From Fictibacillus fluitans (GTDB lineage Bacteria > Bacillota > Bacilli > Bacillales > Fictibacillaceae): 64,000 nucleotides of DNA. Position 1 is the stretch's first letter. Every line of letters begins with the position of its first letter. The notes below the pieces were generated by a model. That model did not search any database, was not told the DNA's origin, and saw only the letters and a list, made by a program, of their open reading frames with translations. Both the position numbers and the translations under genes were made by a program. Positions 39,756-49,244 of the stretch are shown one piece after another. The DNA is taken from the NCBI RefSeq assembly GCF_030418125.1, contig NZ_JAUHTR010000003.1, positions 332,664-396,663 of the forward strand, in the 5' to 3' direction.

Positions 39756-42671
39756 ATGGCAGGGACCAAGATCAAACGCTTTATTTCTTTAGTATCCATT
39801 TTCACTTTGCTTCTGGGAGTCTTTTTTTCATTCCATTCTGTGCAATCGTTTGCAGAGGGGACTTCTTCAGGAGGGAAAACAAAAGTAACCATTCATTACA
39901 AGCCTTCCGAGGGGAATACGAAGGACTGGAGTTTATGGATTTTTCCTGAAGGCGGGGAAGGAAAAGCATATCCGTTTACCGGAGAGGACAAATTCGGAAA
40001 GCTGGCCGAGGTCGAGCTGGATGGTACATACAAAAAAGTGGGCTTTATTGTCCGCACTGACAGCTGGGAAAAAGACGGAGTCGACCGTTTCATTGATATT
40101 ACTGGAGGCGAAGGAGAGGTCTGGGTGAAGTCAGGGGATGACAACACCTATACCGAGCCGCCTGACGGTGAATACCGTGACTTGCCTGCCTATGAAAACC
40201 TCAATGTGAAAGTGCATTATTTCCGATACGATAATCAATACGACGGATGGAATCTGTGGACATGGCCGGAGAACGGTGAAGGAAAAGCGGTCCAGTTTAC
40301 AGAGGAAGATGCGTTCGGCAAAGTGGCAACAATCAAAATGGAGAACCTGAAAGACGTTCACAAGCTGGGGCTGATTGTAAGAAAGAGCATACCAGGCAAT
40401 GATTGGGCCGAAAAGGAGTTCAATGACCGCTATGTTACGAAGTTTAAGGAAGACGGCTCTGCCGAGGTATGGATTGCGCAGGGGCAGGAGCGCATTTACT
40501 ATGATAAAGACCAAATAGACCGTACACCGAAAATTGTAAAAGCATCGATCGATGGCTTTCGTGAAATTACCTTTGAAACCAATTTTCCGTTTGATGTAAA
40601 AGAACATGGCATCAGCCTTGCCGGCGGTGCGTCCATCAAACAAGTTCTTCCTGCGGACAAGGAAGCGGGTGACTTCACAAATAAAGTGAAGATTATCACT
40701 TCCGAAGATTTGGATCTGACCAAAGTGTACAAGGTTTCCAAAGAAAACTTTGGAGAAGCTGCAGTTCAAGCAGGCAAGGTGGTCCGCACACCGGAATTTG
40801 ACAACAAGTTCTTTTACAGCGGAGATGACTTGGGAAACAGCTATTCCAAAAAGGAAACAAAATTCCGGCTTTGGGCGCCAACTGCCAGTGAGGCGAAGCT
40901 CGTGATGTACAAATCATGGCAGGACGAAAAGGGTACAGAGGTTCCATTGAAAAAAGGCAAGCGTGGAACATGGAAAGTAACACTAAAAGGCAACCAGGAA
41001 GGTCTGGTCTATACGTACAAGGTGAAGATCGGAAACCAATGGAATGAGGCGGTTGATCCCTATGCCCGTGCGGTTACCGTAAACGGCCAAAAAGGGGCTG
41101 TCATCGATTTGGACAAAACCGATCCAAAGCACTTCCATAAACGGATGAAAGCTTTCACTCCGGAAGATGCTGTCATTTATGAACTTCATGTCAGAGACCT
41201 TTCCATGCACCCGAAAAGCGGAATCAAGCATAAAGGTAAATTTCTGGGAGTGGCTGAAGAAAACACAACAGGACCAGAAGGTGTAAAAACAGGGCTGAAC
41301 CATATCAAAGATCTCGGTGTGACACATGTCCAGCTTCTGCCGATTTATGATTATAAGACGGTAGATGAAACCAAGCTCGACCAGCCTCAGTTTAACTGGG
41401 GATATGATCCGCAGAACTACAATGCACCGGAAGGATCTTATTCGACAAATCCTTACAAGCCGGCTGTCAGGATCAAAGAAATGAAGCAGATGGTCAATAC
41501 AATGCATCACAACAATTTAAGAGTAATAATGGATGTCGTGTATAACCACATGTTCTCAGCAGAGGAATCGAACTTCCAAAAGCTTGTACCGGGTTATTAC
41601 TTCCGCTATAACGAAGACGGTACACTGGCAAACGGAACGGGAGTAGGGAACGATACGGCTTCTGAACGCAAAATGATGCGCAAATTTATTGTGGAATCCG
41701 TCAGCTACTGGGTAAAGGAATACAATCTGGACGGCTTCCGGTTTGATTTGATGGGCATTCATGATGTAAAAACAATGAATGAGGTCAGAAAGGCATTGAA
41801 CAAAATTGACCCTTCGATCATCGTACTCGGTGAAGGATGGGACCTCAATACCCCGCTTGATCCGTCCTTGAAGGCCAATCAAAAGAATGCCGGAAAAATG
41901 AATGGCATTGCCCATTTTAACGATGGTATCCGCGACGGCTTAAAGGGCAGCGTGTTTGTCGATACAGACAAAGGGTTTGTGAACGGAAAACCTGATACCG
42001 AAGAAACAATTAAAGAAGGCGTCAAAGCAGGGATCGATTACCCGGACACAATGGCGACCTATAAAGATCCGGAGCAGGTGATCACCTATGTTGAGGCTCA
42101 CGATAACCACACGCTGTGGGACAAGCTGCAGCTGACAAATCCGGAAAGCCCGGTGGATACCCGTAAAAAGATGCACAAGCTTGCGTCATCGATCATCCTG
42201 ACTTCTCAAGGGATTTCCTTCCTGCACGCGGGACAGGAATTCATGAGAACGAAAGGCGGCGATCATAACAGCTACAAGTCGCCTGACGCGGTCAACCAGC
42301 TGGACTGGCAGCGTCGTGCCGATTTCAGCAAAGAGGTAGACTATATGAAAGGCTTGATTAAGCTCCGAAAAGGCCATCCTGCCTTCCGGATGCGAACGGC
42401 TGCTGATATCAGGAGCCATATCAAGTTCCTCCCTGCACCGAAAAATACGGTTGCCTATGATCTGACAGGTCATGCGAACAAAGACAGATCAAAGGATCTT
42501 GTTGTGGTATACAACGCCAACACAAGCGTTCAAACGATCTCTCTTCCAAAGATCGGTCCGTGGAGAATCCTTGCAAATGGCGAAGAGGCGGGCAACAAAC
42601 CCCTAGGAATCGTAATGGGCAAAACTGTTAAAGTACCGGCCCTCAGTACCGTTGTGCTGGATGGACGATAA
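39756..42671 (+). CDS. pulA: Secreted type I pullulanase with two CBM41 modules
   Basis: A 971-residue debranching enzyme that cleaves alpha-1,6 bonds of pullulan and starch. A signal peptide (about 1-33, ending near SFAEG) makes it extracellular. Two CBM41 modules follow (about 40-140 and 150-250, each with the WxxWxWP-type pattern: WSLWIFPEGGEG and WNLWTWPENGEG), then a spacer, CBM48 (about 370-455) and the GH13_14 barrel. Catalytic regions: FNWGYDP (about 547), DVVYNH (about 595), DGFRFDLMG (nucleophile, about 661), GEGWD (acid, about 691) and EAHDNH (about 780). ATG at 39756 follows AAGGGGAGG; the in-frame ATG at 39735 overlaps that site. A cre site and strong terminator flank it. Confidence 0.95.
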   Translation: MAGTKIKRFISLVSIFTLLLGVFFSFHSVQSFAEGTSSGGKTKVTIHYKPSEGNTKDWSLWIFPEGGEGKAYPFTGEDKFGKLAEVELDGTYKKVGFIVRTDSWEKDGVDRFIDITGGEGEVWVKSGDDNTYTEPPDGEYRDLPAYENLNVKVHYFRYDNQYDGWNLWTWPENGEGKAVQFTEEDAFGKVATIKMENLKDVHKLGLIVRKSIPGNDWAEKEFNDRYVTKFKEDGSAEVWIAQGQERIYYDKDQIDRTPKIVKASIDGFREITFETNFPFDVKEHGISLAGGASIKQVLPADKEAGDFTNKVKIITSEDLDLTKVYKVSKENFGEAAVQAGKVVRTPEFDNKFFYSGDDLGNSYSKKETKFRLWAPTASEAKLVMYKSWQDEKGTEVPLKKGKRGTWKVTLKGNQEGLVYTYKVKIGNQWNEAVDPYARAVTVNGQKGAVIDLDKTDPKHFHKRMKAFTPEDAVIYELHVRDLSMHPKSGIKHKGKFLGVAEENTTGPEGVKTGLNHIKDLGVTHVQLLPIYDYKTVDETKLDQPQFNWGYDPQNYNAPEGSYSTNPYKPAVRIKEMKQMVNTMHHNNLRVIMDVVYNHMFSAEESNFQKLVPGYYFRYNEDGTLANGTGVGNDTASERKMMRKFIVESVSYWVKEYNLDGFRFDLMGIHDVKTMNEVRKALNKIDPSIIVLGEGWDLNTPLDPSLKANQKNAGKMNGIAHFNDGIRDGLKGSVFVDTDKGFVNGKPDTEETIKEGVKAGIDYPDTMATYKDPEQVITYVEAHDNHTLWDKLQLTNPESPVDTRKKMHKLASSIILTSQGISFLHAGQEFMRTKGGDHNSYKSPDAVNQLDWQRRADFSKEVDYMKGLIKLRKGHPAFRMRTAADIRSHIKFLPAPKNTVAYDLTGHANKDRSKDLVVVYNANTSVQTISLPKIGPWRILANGEEAGNKPLGIVMGKTVKVPALSTVVLDGR

Positions 42672-42683
42672 TAATAAGCTTAG

Positions 42684-42713
42684 AAACCGCTGGAGGATTC
42701 CGGCGGTTTTTAT
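42684..42713 (+). terminator. Rho-independent terminator
   Basis: AAACCGCTGG pairs with CCGGCGGTTT (one G-U) and is followed by T residues. It ends pulA. Confidence 0.88.
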
Positions 42714-42822
42714 CATTCTGTAGTAAAAGCCCTTCCTGTTACTAGTCACTTTTCACAATAGATTACAGAATATTGTTACTATATAATCCGAAGTAGAGAT
42801 GCTTTAACAGGGAGGGAACAAA

Positions 42823-43812
42823 ATGAAGGAAATCAAATCTCAGGTAACGATACAAAATGTATGGGGAGCAAGGAAAAGGATCAGTTCTTTAATCGGCAGA
42901 ACGCCGGCTGTCGAATCTTTTATTCTATCAGAAAAGTTGGGCCGTCCGGTCTACCTGAAGCTCGAAACGGTCCATGATACAGGAGCCTTTAAGGTGAGGG
43001 GAGCAGCCAATAAAATCCTCAGTTTAAGTGAGGAGGAAAGAAAGCTGGGAGTAGCGACCTATTCGACCGGCAACCACGGAATGGCAGTGGCTTATGTAGC
43101 CAAAAAGCTCGGAATTCAAGCGACCGTTTGCATCTCCAACCGGGTACCGAAGGCAAAAGTAGATTCATTGAAAAGGCTCGGCGCCGCGATTGAATTTTGC
43201 GGAGAGAGCCAGGATGAAGCAGGCGAACGCTGTCTGATGCTGGAAAATGATCACGGTTTAACCGTCATCGAACCCTTTGATGATCCGGAGGTCATTGCCG
43301 GGCAGGGAACCATCGGCCTCGAACTTCTGGAGGACATTCCTCATTTGAAGGATGTGGTGGTCCCTCTTTCAGGGGGAGGACTGTTGTCAGGAATCGGTAT
43401 GGCAGTCAAAACGAATGACCCTTCCATTCGTGTGACGGGTGTTTCCATGGTAGAATCAGCCGTCATGCATGAAAGTTTAAGAGCAGGCAGACCGGTTAAG
43501 ATGCCCGAAAAGGATACGCTTGCCGACAGCCTGCTCGGGGGCATCGGACTGGATAACCGGTATACGTTTGGCATGGTCCAAAAATACATGGACCGGGGGG
43601 TATTAATTCCAGAAGAGGAAATTGCCCACAGTATGGCGTTCATGATGGACCATCACCGAATGATTATGGAAGGAGCAGCGGCGACTGGAATTGCGGCACT
43701 GCTGGGAAATCATATCGAGTACAAGGATGGGGCGGTCGCCGTCATTATTACAGGACATAATGTGGATTTATCAGTTGTTCAGCATGTACTGAATGGGTAT
43801 CACCCTGAATAG
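42823..43812 (+). CDS. eutB: Threonine-dehydratase-like PLP enzyme, EutB-like
   Basis: A 329-residue fold-type II PLP enzyme. The Schiff-base Lys is in DTGAFKVRGAANK (about 52), the phosphate loop is SGGGLLSG (about 184-191), and TYSTGNHGMAV (about 83-93) binds the substrate carboxylate. It resembles EutB of hydroxyectoine utilisation, assigned there as a dehydratase of a hydroxylated intermediate. GGGAGGG precedes ATG at 42823. It is separated from the doeA-to-MFS run by the pucR-type regulator, and has its own promoter region (TATAAT at 42782-42787). Ordinary serine/threonine dehydratase activity is an alternative; the context with EutC and DoeA favours EutB. Confidence 0.8.
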   Translation: MKEIKSQVTIQNVWGARKRISSLIGRTPAVESFILSEKLGRPVYLKLETVHDTGAFKVRGAANKILSLSEEERKLGVATYSTGNHGMAVAYVAKKLGIQATVCISNRVPKAKVDSLKRLGAAIEFCGESQDEAGERCLMLENDHGLTVIEPFDDPEVIAGQGTIGLELLEDIPHLKDVVVPLSGGGLLSGIGMAVKTNDPSIRVTGVSMVESAVMHESLRAGRPVKMPEKDTLADSLLGGIGLDNRYTFGMVQKYMDRGVLIPEEEIAHSMAFMMDHHRMIMEGAAATGIAALLGNHIEYKDGAVAVIITGHNVDLSVVQHVLNGYHPE

Positions 43813-43838
43813 GACTCCCCGCCTGCTGCAAGTTTTGG

Positions 43839-43852
43839 TATAGTTAACTATA
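43839..43852. promoter_or_regulatory. Perfect 14-bp palindrome upstream of the PucR-type regulator
   Basis: TATAGTTAACTATA is a perfect dyad 43 bases before the regulator start. A similar half-site (TTACTATA, 42776-42783) overlaps the -10 region of the eutB-like gene. It is a candidate PucR operator. Confidence 0.5.
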
Positions 43853-43894
43853 TGAATATTTAGAAAATAATCTTGCTGCCAGGGGGGAGAGCGG

Positions 43895-45604
43895 TTGAAG
43901 TTAGCGGTGAATGATCTGTTAGGCTTAGAAATTATGGGAAATGCCAGGGTTCGGACCGGGAGCTCCCATCTTAAGGAAAAGCATGTCCAGTGGATTTCTG
44001 CCATTGAAATGCCTGTGGAAAACTTTGTGCGTAAGAACGAAGTCGTCCTCAGTACAGCGATCGGCTGCGGGCATGATGTTCAATTATTTAAAACGTTTGT
44101 GGAGGATATTATCCATTCAGAAGCTTCCGCCTTGATTATTGCATTGGGGCGTTATATCTTTGACGTTCCCAAAGAAGTTGTGGAGCTGGCCGAAAAGCAT
44201 CAATTTATCATTATGGAGATACCGTGGGAAGTCCGGTTTTCTACCATTATAGAAGAAGTGTTGAGAGAACTGAATGATATTCAGCATAAAGAACGGGAGA
44301 AGTCGGAAAAAGCGCAGCAGGAGCTTCTCCAGCTGATTCTCAAGGAAACGAGTCTTGGGGAAATTTCCGGTTACATCCAGCATCAGGTGGGCTGTCCGAT
44401 CATTATTACCGACCGGGCAGGTATCGTTCAGGACCGGACGGAAGCGGGCGACCCGGACGGAAAATGGAAGTATTATAACCTGAAGGATGGAATTTCCACA
44501 AAAAAGAGGCCCTCCCTTTTGCCCCAGGATCCGATGTATCAAAAGTTCCAAATGATTGAGCTCGATGGTGAACCTGTTCTCCGGCTTCCGATTCTGAATG
44601 CTTCCGGAGATGTTCAAGGATATTTATTTGTTTTGTTCCCGAAGAATGAAAAAATTGAGGATTTTCTCACTCAATACCGGGTAAATGTGCTTGAGCATTC
44701 AGCTACCACCATCGCGCTTTGGCTGTCGCGCCAAAATGCCATTGAAGAAACCGAGATGCGCCTTCGCAGTGATTTTATACAGGAATTGGCCAAAGGCGAA
44801 TTTACTACTGATGAACAAGCGGAATCCCGGGCCAAACTGCTCGGGTTCAATCTTAAGCTTTCTTATGTCTGTATTGCCGGTTATCCGGAGAACCTTGAGA
44901 TGCTGTTTAAAAAAAGAAAGCAGCATGACCTTTCATATGAGCATTGGCTCGACAGCATGATCCGTTACATTGAGGAAGAGATTTATTATGCTGCCGGGTC
45001 GCTTGAAAAAGAAGTCATGATGACTTACCAGGGAGATAAACTAATCCTCTTTGTACAGGCCAAAAACAATGAAAATCCTGCCCATCATTTTCTGGACCTG
45101 GTGGAGAGGCGACTCCGGAATTTGCTGCCGGATGTGATCATTTCATGGGGAATCGGGGGGGCACAAGAAACCATCGCAGGATTTAGAACGGGCTATGATC
45201 ATGCACAAACGGCTCTTCAAATCGGCAGAAAGAAAAAAGGGGCAGGGTACCGGGTGCTGTATGAGAATACGAAGGTGGACAGGGTGCTGTTAACCCTCGC
45301 CCAAAACAAGGAAATGAAAGAAATCATTGTCACTGCCATCGATCCGCTCATCCAATATGACCAGCAGCGTAACATGGATCTGATCGGCACCTTCAGCACC
45401 TATAATGAATGCCACGGGAACGTCAGCCAGACTGCCCGCCTGCTCAATCTCCACCGGCAGTCTTTATTGTACAGACTGCGCAAAATTGAAACGTTGACAG
45501 GCCTTTCCCTCATTGATACGGATGATTTATTCCTGCTTGACCTCAGTATAAAGACGTGGAGACTGGGTCTTACTGAATCTCCTGTTTACTCAGAAACCAT
45601 TTGA
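43895..45604 (+). CDS. PucR-family transcriptional regulator of the ectoine cluster
   Basis: A 569-residue activator-type regulator: an N-terminal PucR domain (about 1-125), a GGDEF-like central domain (about 290-420) and the C-terminal PucR helix-turn-helix (about 495-560, GNVSQTARLLNLHRQSLLYRL). PucR-type proteins respond to catabolic intermediates and activate nearby operons. In Proteobacteria ectoine catabolism is controlled instead by EnuR (a MocR/GntR-type protein) and AsnC. TTG at 43895 follows GGGGGGAG. It lies between the eutB-like and doeA-like genes, with a terminator after it, so the long operon starts from its own promoter. Confidence 0.87.
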   Translation: MKLAVNDLLGLEIMGNARVRTGSSHLKEKHVQWISAIEMPVENFVRKNEVVLSTAIGCGHDVQLFKTFVEDIIHSEASALIIALGRYIFDVPKEVVELAEKHQFIIMEIPWEVRFSTIIEEVLRELNDIQHKEREKSEKAQQELLQLILKETSLGEISGYIQHQVGCPIIITDRAGIVQDRTEAGDPDGKWKYYNLKDGISTKKRPSLLPQDPMYQKFQMIELDGEPVLRLPILNASGDVQGYLFVLFPKNEKIEDFLTQYRVNVLEHSATTIALWLSRQNAIEETEMRLRSDFIQELAKGEFTTDEQAESRAKLLGFNLKLSYVCIAGYPENLEMLFKKRKQHDLSYEHWLDSMIRYIEEEIYYAAGSLEKEVMMTYQGDKLILFVQAKNNENPAHHFLDLVERRLRNLLPDVIISWGIGGAQETIAGFRTGYDHAQTALQIGRKKKGAGYRVLYENTKVDRVLLTLAQNKEMKEIIVTAIDPLIQYDQQRNMDLIGTFSTYNECHGNVSQTARLLNLHRQSLLYRLRKIETLTGLSLIDTDDLFLLDLSIKTWRLGLTESPVYSETI

Positions 45605-45617
45605 TGTTCGTGTATTG

Positions 45618-45653
45618 AAACAAAGACCTGTGTGTGTGGTCTTTGTTTTTTTA
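45618..45653 (+). terminator. Rho-independent terminator
   Basis: AACAAAGACC (45618-45628) pairs with GGTCTTTGTT (45638-45647) and is followed by a long T run. It separates the regulator from the doeA operon. Confidence 0.9.
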
Positions 45654-45802
45654 TACACATTTCTGATAAAGTGGCTGAAATTTTTACAAAAACTTCATAC
45701 ATTTTTGCAGATGAGAGAAAACCGGCTTTTCTTTTATACTAGACTCATAGATTAAATATTCATAAAATTCAATCAATAAGTGTAACGGGGAGGGTGGGTT
45801 CA

Positions 45803-46996
45803 ATGTCATTTGGAACAACTGAATATCAGGAGAGAATTTTGAGAACGAAACAAAGAATGGCGGAAAAGGGAGTTGAGGTCCTGCTGATCACGGATCCCGC
45901 AAATATGAATTACTTATCCGGTTATGATGGATGGTCCTTTTATGTTCATCAAATGCTGATCGTCATTGATGATGAAGACCAGCCCATTTGGATCGGCCGC
46001 AATCAGGATGCGAATGGAGCCAAAGCCACATCCTGGCTCTATCATGAGAACCTGATTCCTTATCCGGATGATTATGTTCAATCCGATACGAAGCATCCGA
46101 TGGACTTTGTTGCTGATATTTTAAAGCAGATCGGACAGGACAAACGGACGTGTGGAGTAGAGATGGATAACTACTATTTCACCGCCAAATGCTATGAACA
46201 GCTGAAAAAGGGACTGCCGGACGCCGAATTCAAGGATGCAACTCTGCTCGTCAATTGGATCCGCCTCATTAAATCAGATACAGAGATAGAGTATATGAAA
46301 CGTGCGGCCAAAATCGTGGAAAAGGCTATGATGGACGGAATCGGGATGATTAACGAAGGTGTACGGGAATGCGATGTGGCGGCCAGGATTTTTCATACCC
46401 AGATCACGGGAACCAAGGAATTCGGAGGAGATTATCCGTCTATCGTTCCCTTGCTGCCATCAGGGGAAAAAACATCCACACCCCACTTGACCTGGACCGA
46501 TGACAGATATAAAAAAGGGGATTCAGTCATCCTGGAGCTGGCCGGCTGCTACAAACGGTATCATTCCCCTCTTGCCAGAACGGTCAATATTGGAAAACCG
46601 TCTGAACGGCTGCAATACCTTTCCGAAGTGGTGGTAGAGGGATTGAATGCCTGTCTGGATATGATCAAACCGGGCATTGCCTGTGAAGAAATTGAAGAAA
46701 CGTGGAGAAAGACCATTCATAAAAGCGGGATCGTTAAGGAATCACGTCTTGGTTATGCAGTGGGTCTGAACTATCCTCCGGATTGGGGCGAGCATACAGC
46801 CAGTATCCGTAAGGGAGACAAAACGATCCTCCAGCCCAATATGACGTTCCATCTCATCCCGGGCATCTGGCTTGATCAGTATGGATTTGAAGCGAGCGAA
46901 GCGCTAAGGGTAACAGCAACAGGCTGTGAAACATTTGCTTCCTTGCCAAGACAGCTGGTGATTAAAGAAGGAGCTCTTGAAACCAACTTTAACTAA
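45803..46996 (+). CDS. doeA: M24-family ectoine hydrolase, DoeA/EutD-like
   Basis: A 397-residue creatinase/prolidase-fold enzyme. The N-terminal domain (about 1-165) and the pita-bread domain (about 170-390) are clear. Family stretches include NMNYLSGYDGWSFYVHQ (about 32-48), STPHLTWTD (about 229), ILELAGCYKRYHSPLART (about 244-261) and GYAVGLNYPPDWGEH. DoeA/EutD opens the ectoine or hydroxyectoine ring to N-acetyl-2,4-diaminobutyrate or its hydroxy form. Ordinary metal-ligand residues of aminopeptidase P are not all present, as in DoeA. ATG at 45803 follows GGGGAGGG. It opens the downstream operon. Xaa-Pro peptidase is the main alternative. Confidence 0.82.
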   Translation: MSFGTTEYQERILRTKQRMAEKGVEVLLITDPANMNYLSGYDGWSFYVHQMLIVIDDEDQPIWIGRNQDANGAKATSWLYHENLIPYPDDYVQSDTKHPMDFVADILKQIGQDKRTCGVEMDNYYFTAKCYEQLKKGLPDAEFKDATLLVNWIRLIKSDTEIEYMKRAAKIVEKAMMDGIGMINEGVRECDVAARIFHTQITGTKEFGGDYPSIVPLLPSGEKTSTPHLTWTDDRYKKGDSVILELAGCYKRYHSPLARTVNIGKPSERLQYLSEVVVEGLNACLDMIKPGIACEEIEETWRKTIHKSGIVKESRLGYAVGLNYPPDWGEHTASIRKGDKTILQPNMTFHLIPGIWLDQYGFEASEALRVTATGCETFASLPRQLVIKEGALETNFN

Positions 46997-47010
46997 AAGG
47001 AGAGCGGCAG

Positions 47011-48018
47011 ATGTACATTTTTACAGAAGAAGAGTTAAGGCAGCACATATCACTTAACCATAAAGCATTATCGGTGGTAGAAGACGGGTTCACAAGCCTC
47101 GCTGAAAAAAGAGCGGTCATGCCTCCCATCATGAGGGTGGACGTGCATGACCACAACGGCGAAGTAGATGTGAAAACGGCCTATATCAAAGGCAAGGATA
47201 AGTTTGCAATTAAAGTGTCTTCAGGATTTTTTAACAATTACCAGCTCGGACTGCCAAGCGGAAGCGGGCTGATGATGCTCGTAAGCGCAACAACCGGAGT
47301 TCCTGAGGCGCTCCTGCTCGACAATGGATACCTGACCGATGTGCGGACAGCCGCGGCGGGGGCGATCGCATCGAAATACCTGGCGAAAAAGGATATTGAT
47401 ACGGTAGGTGTGATCGGGTGCGGCAGCCAGGGACGGTATCAGGTAAAAGCGCTTAAGCTTGTCCGTAATTTCAAACAGGTGCTTGTCTATGGAAGATCAC
47501 AGGACCGGGTACAAGCGTATGTGAAGGAAATGACCAAAGAGCTTGGTGTAGAGGTATTGGCGGCCGGCAGTGCAAAAGAGGCCGTTATCCAGAGTGATCT
47601 TGTCATTACAACAACACCGGCAAGTGAACCGGTGATTAAAGCTGAGTGGCTTCATCCCGGAATTCATATCACGGCGATGGGCTCGGATGCAGAGCACAAA
47701 CAGGAGCTTGAAGCAGAGGTTCTGGCGAAAGCTGACGTTCTGGTCTGTGATACGGTCGCTCAATGTGAGCGGATGGGCGAGCTTCATCACGCGGTCTCCC
47801 AGGGAGTGATTTCGCAGACAAAAGATATCCCAGAAGTCGGTGAGCTTACCTCAAAGCAGGCTGCAGGCCGTCAGAATGATGAGCAGATTACAGTGTGTGA
47901 TCTGACAGGAACAGGTGTACAGGATACGGCGATTGCTCTGTTCGCTTTTCAGGAGATGGTGAACCGGGGTCTTGGCCTGAAAATTGAAAACAAAACTAAA
48001 GGAGGAGTCATCGTATGA
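47011..48018 (+). CDS. eutC: Ornithine cyclodeaminase/mu-crystallin family protein, EutC-like
   Basis: A 335-residue NAD(P)-binding protein of the ornithine cyclodeaminase/ketimine reductase family. The substrate region has KVSSGFFNNYQLGLPSGSG (about 69-87) and DNGYLTDVRTAAAGAIAS (about 104-121). The Rossmann motif is GVIGCGSQGRYQ (about 133-144) and the GTGVQDTAIA loop is near 301. In hydroxyectoine clusters EutC accompanies EutB. The conserved Arg and Lys of the family are present. AAAGGAGAG precedes ATG at 47011, 14 bp after the doeA stop, and its own stop overlaps the next start (ATGA), so the operon is tight. Confidence 0.85.
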   Translation: MYIFTEEELRQHISLNHKALSVVEDGFTSLAEKRAVMPPIMRVDVHDHNGEVDVKTAYIKGKDKFAIKVSSGFFNNYQLGLPSGSGLMMLVSATTGVPEALLLDNGYLTDVRTAAAGAIASKYLAKKDIDTVGVIGCGSQGRYQVKALKLVRNFKQVLVYGRSQDRVQAYVKEMTKELGVEVLAAGSAKEAVIQSDLVITTTPASEPVIKAEWLHPGIHITAMGSDAEHKQELEAEVLAKADVLVCDTVAQCERMGELHHAVSQGVISQTKDIPEVGELTSKQAAGRQNDEQITVCDLTGTGVQDTAIALFAFQEMVNRGLGLKIENKTKGGVIV

Positions 48019-49211
48019 CACAGAAGGCAAAAGCAGGAACACAATCCGTTTGGGCAGGAGAGAAAGACTATTTGGTGCACGGCGCAACCCAGGTGCCGGT
48101 GGTTTTAAGTGTGGCTTATGGCTATGACGATATGGATGAATGGTATGACGTGGCCATCGGCAAGAAAAAAGGACATATTTACGGCAGGAATACGAATCCA
48201 ACCGTTCAGGCGTTTGAAGATAAAGTAAAGATTCTTGAGGGGGCAGAAGCGGCTACAAGTTTTTCAACCGGAATGGCTGCGATCAGCAACACGCTGTCCA
48301 CGTTCCTTGTGCCGGGTGACCGGATTGTTTCCATCAAGGATACATACGGCGGAACGAATAAGATTTTCACTGAATTTCTTCCCCGCCAGCAGATAGAGGT
48401 GGTTCTGTGTGAAACAGGCAACCATGAACAAATCGAAGAAGAAGTAGGCAAAGGATGTTCCATTCTTTATCTGGAGACACCAACGAATCCGACCGTTAAG
48501 ATCACAGACATTGAACGAATGGCCAAGGCGGGCCGTGAAGCCGGGGCACTCGTGGTGGTGGATAACACGTTTGGAACACCGATTAATCAAAATCCCCTTG
48601 CACTTGGTGCGGATTTGGTTATCCACAGTGCAACCAAGTTCCTTGGCGGCCATGCCGACGCGCTTGGAGGCGTTGTGTGCGGTTCTGCCGAACTGGTGGA
48701 AAAAATCTATCATTTCCGTGAAATTAACGGAGCAACCATGGATCCAATGGCAGCCTACCTGATGCTGCGCGGCATGAAAACATTGAAGCTCCGTGTCCGC
48801 CAGCAAAGTGAAAATGCATTGGCACTGGCCAGGTTCCTCGAGACGCAAGAGCTTGTGGAGGGAGTTTATTATCCGGGACTTGAAACACATCCAAACCATG
48901 ACATCGCCAAAAAACAGATGAGAGGATTTGGCGGGATGCTCAGCTTTGCCGTAAAAGGCGGCGTCGAAACGGTGCGGGACCTTCTTCCGAAATTGCAATA
49001 TGCCAACCGGGCAGCAAACCTTGGTGCGGTAGAAACAACCGTCGGACCGGCGCGTACCACAAGCCATGTTGAATGTACGCCGGAAGAGCGGGCAGCCATG
49101 GGCATCCCGGAAGGATTAATCAGGATCTCCTGCGGCATTGAAGATATTGAGGACATTATTGCCGATTTTGAACAAGCCTTTCAGCATGTGGAAAGCGGGT
49201 TGAAGGTTTAA
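48015..49211 (+). CDS. Cys/Met metabolism (trans-sulfuration) PLP enzyme
   Basis: A 398-residue fold-type I PLP enzyme of the cystathionine gamma-synthase/gamma-lyase family. The PLP Lys is in SATKFLGGHADALGG (about 205-219), the Asp binding the pyridine N is in VVVDNTFGTPINQ (about 182), and YGRNTNPTVQAFE (about 55-67) supplies phosphate-binding residues from the partner subunit. ATG at 48015 overlaps the eutC-like stop. It lies inside the ectoine operon where Proteobacteria have an aminotransferase (DoeD). I infer that it acts on a 2,4-diaminobutyrate-type intermediate, for example by gamma-elimination or replacement; a plain methionine/cysteine role would not explain the location. Confidence 0.88.
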   Translation: MTQKAKAGTQSVWAGEKDYLVHGATQVPVVLSVAYGYDDMDEWYDVAIGKKKGHIYGRNTNPTVQAFEDKVKILEGAEAATSFSTGMAAISNTLSTFLVPGDRIVSIKDTYGGTNKIFTEFLPRQQIEVVLCETGNHEQIEEEVGKGCSILYLETPTNPTVKITDIERMAKAGREAGALVVVDNTFGTPINQNPLALGADLVIHSATKFLGGHADALGGVVCGSAELVEKIYHFREINGATMDPMAAYLMLRGMKTLKLRVRQQSENALALARFLETQELVEGVYYPGLETHPNHDIAKKQMRGFGGMLSFAVKGGVETVRDLLPKLQYANRAANLGAVETTVGPARTTSHVECTPEERAAMGIPEGLIRISCGIEDIEDIIADFEQAFQHVESGLKV

Positions 49212-49244
49212 GACATTTTCCGGGTTTGAGGAGATGAGTGGTCT

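Noticed and set aside
48264..49067. 267-codon frame antisense to the trans-sulfuration enzyme
   Set aside because: The plus-strand gene has clear PLP motifs and tight operon spacing; the antisense frame has none of these.
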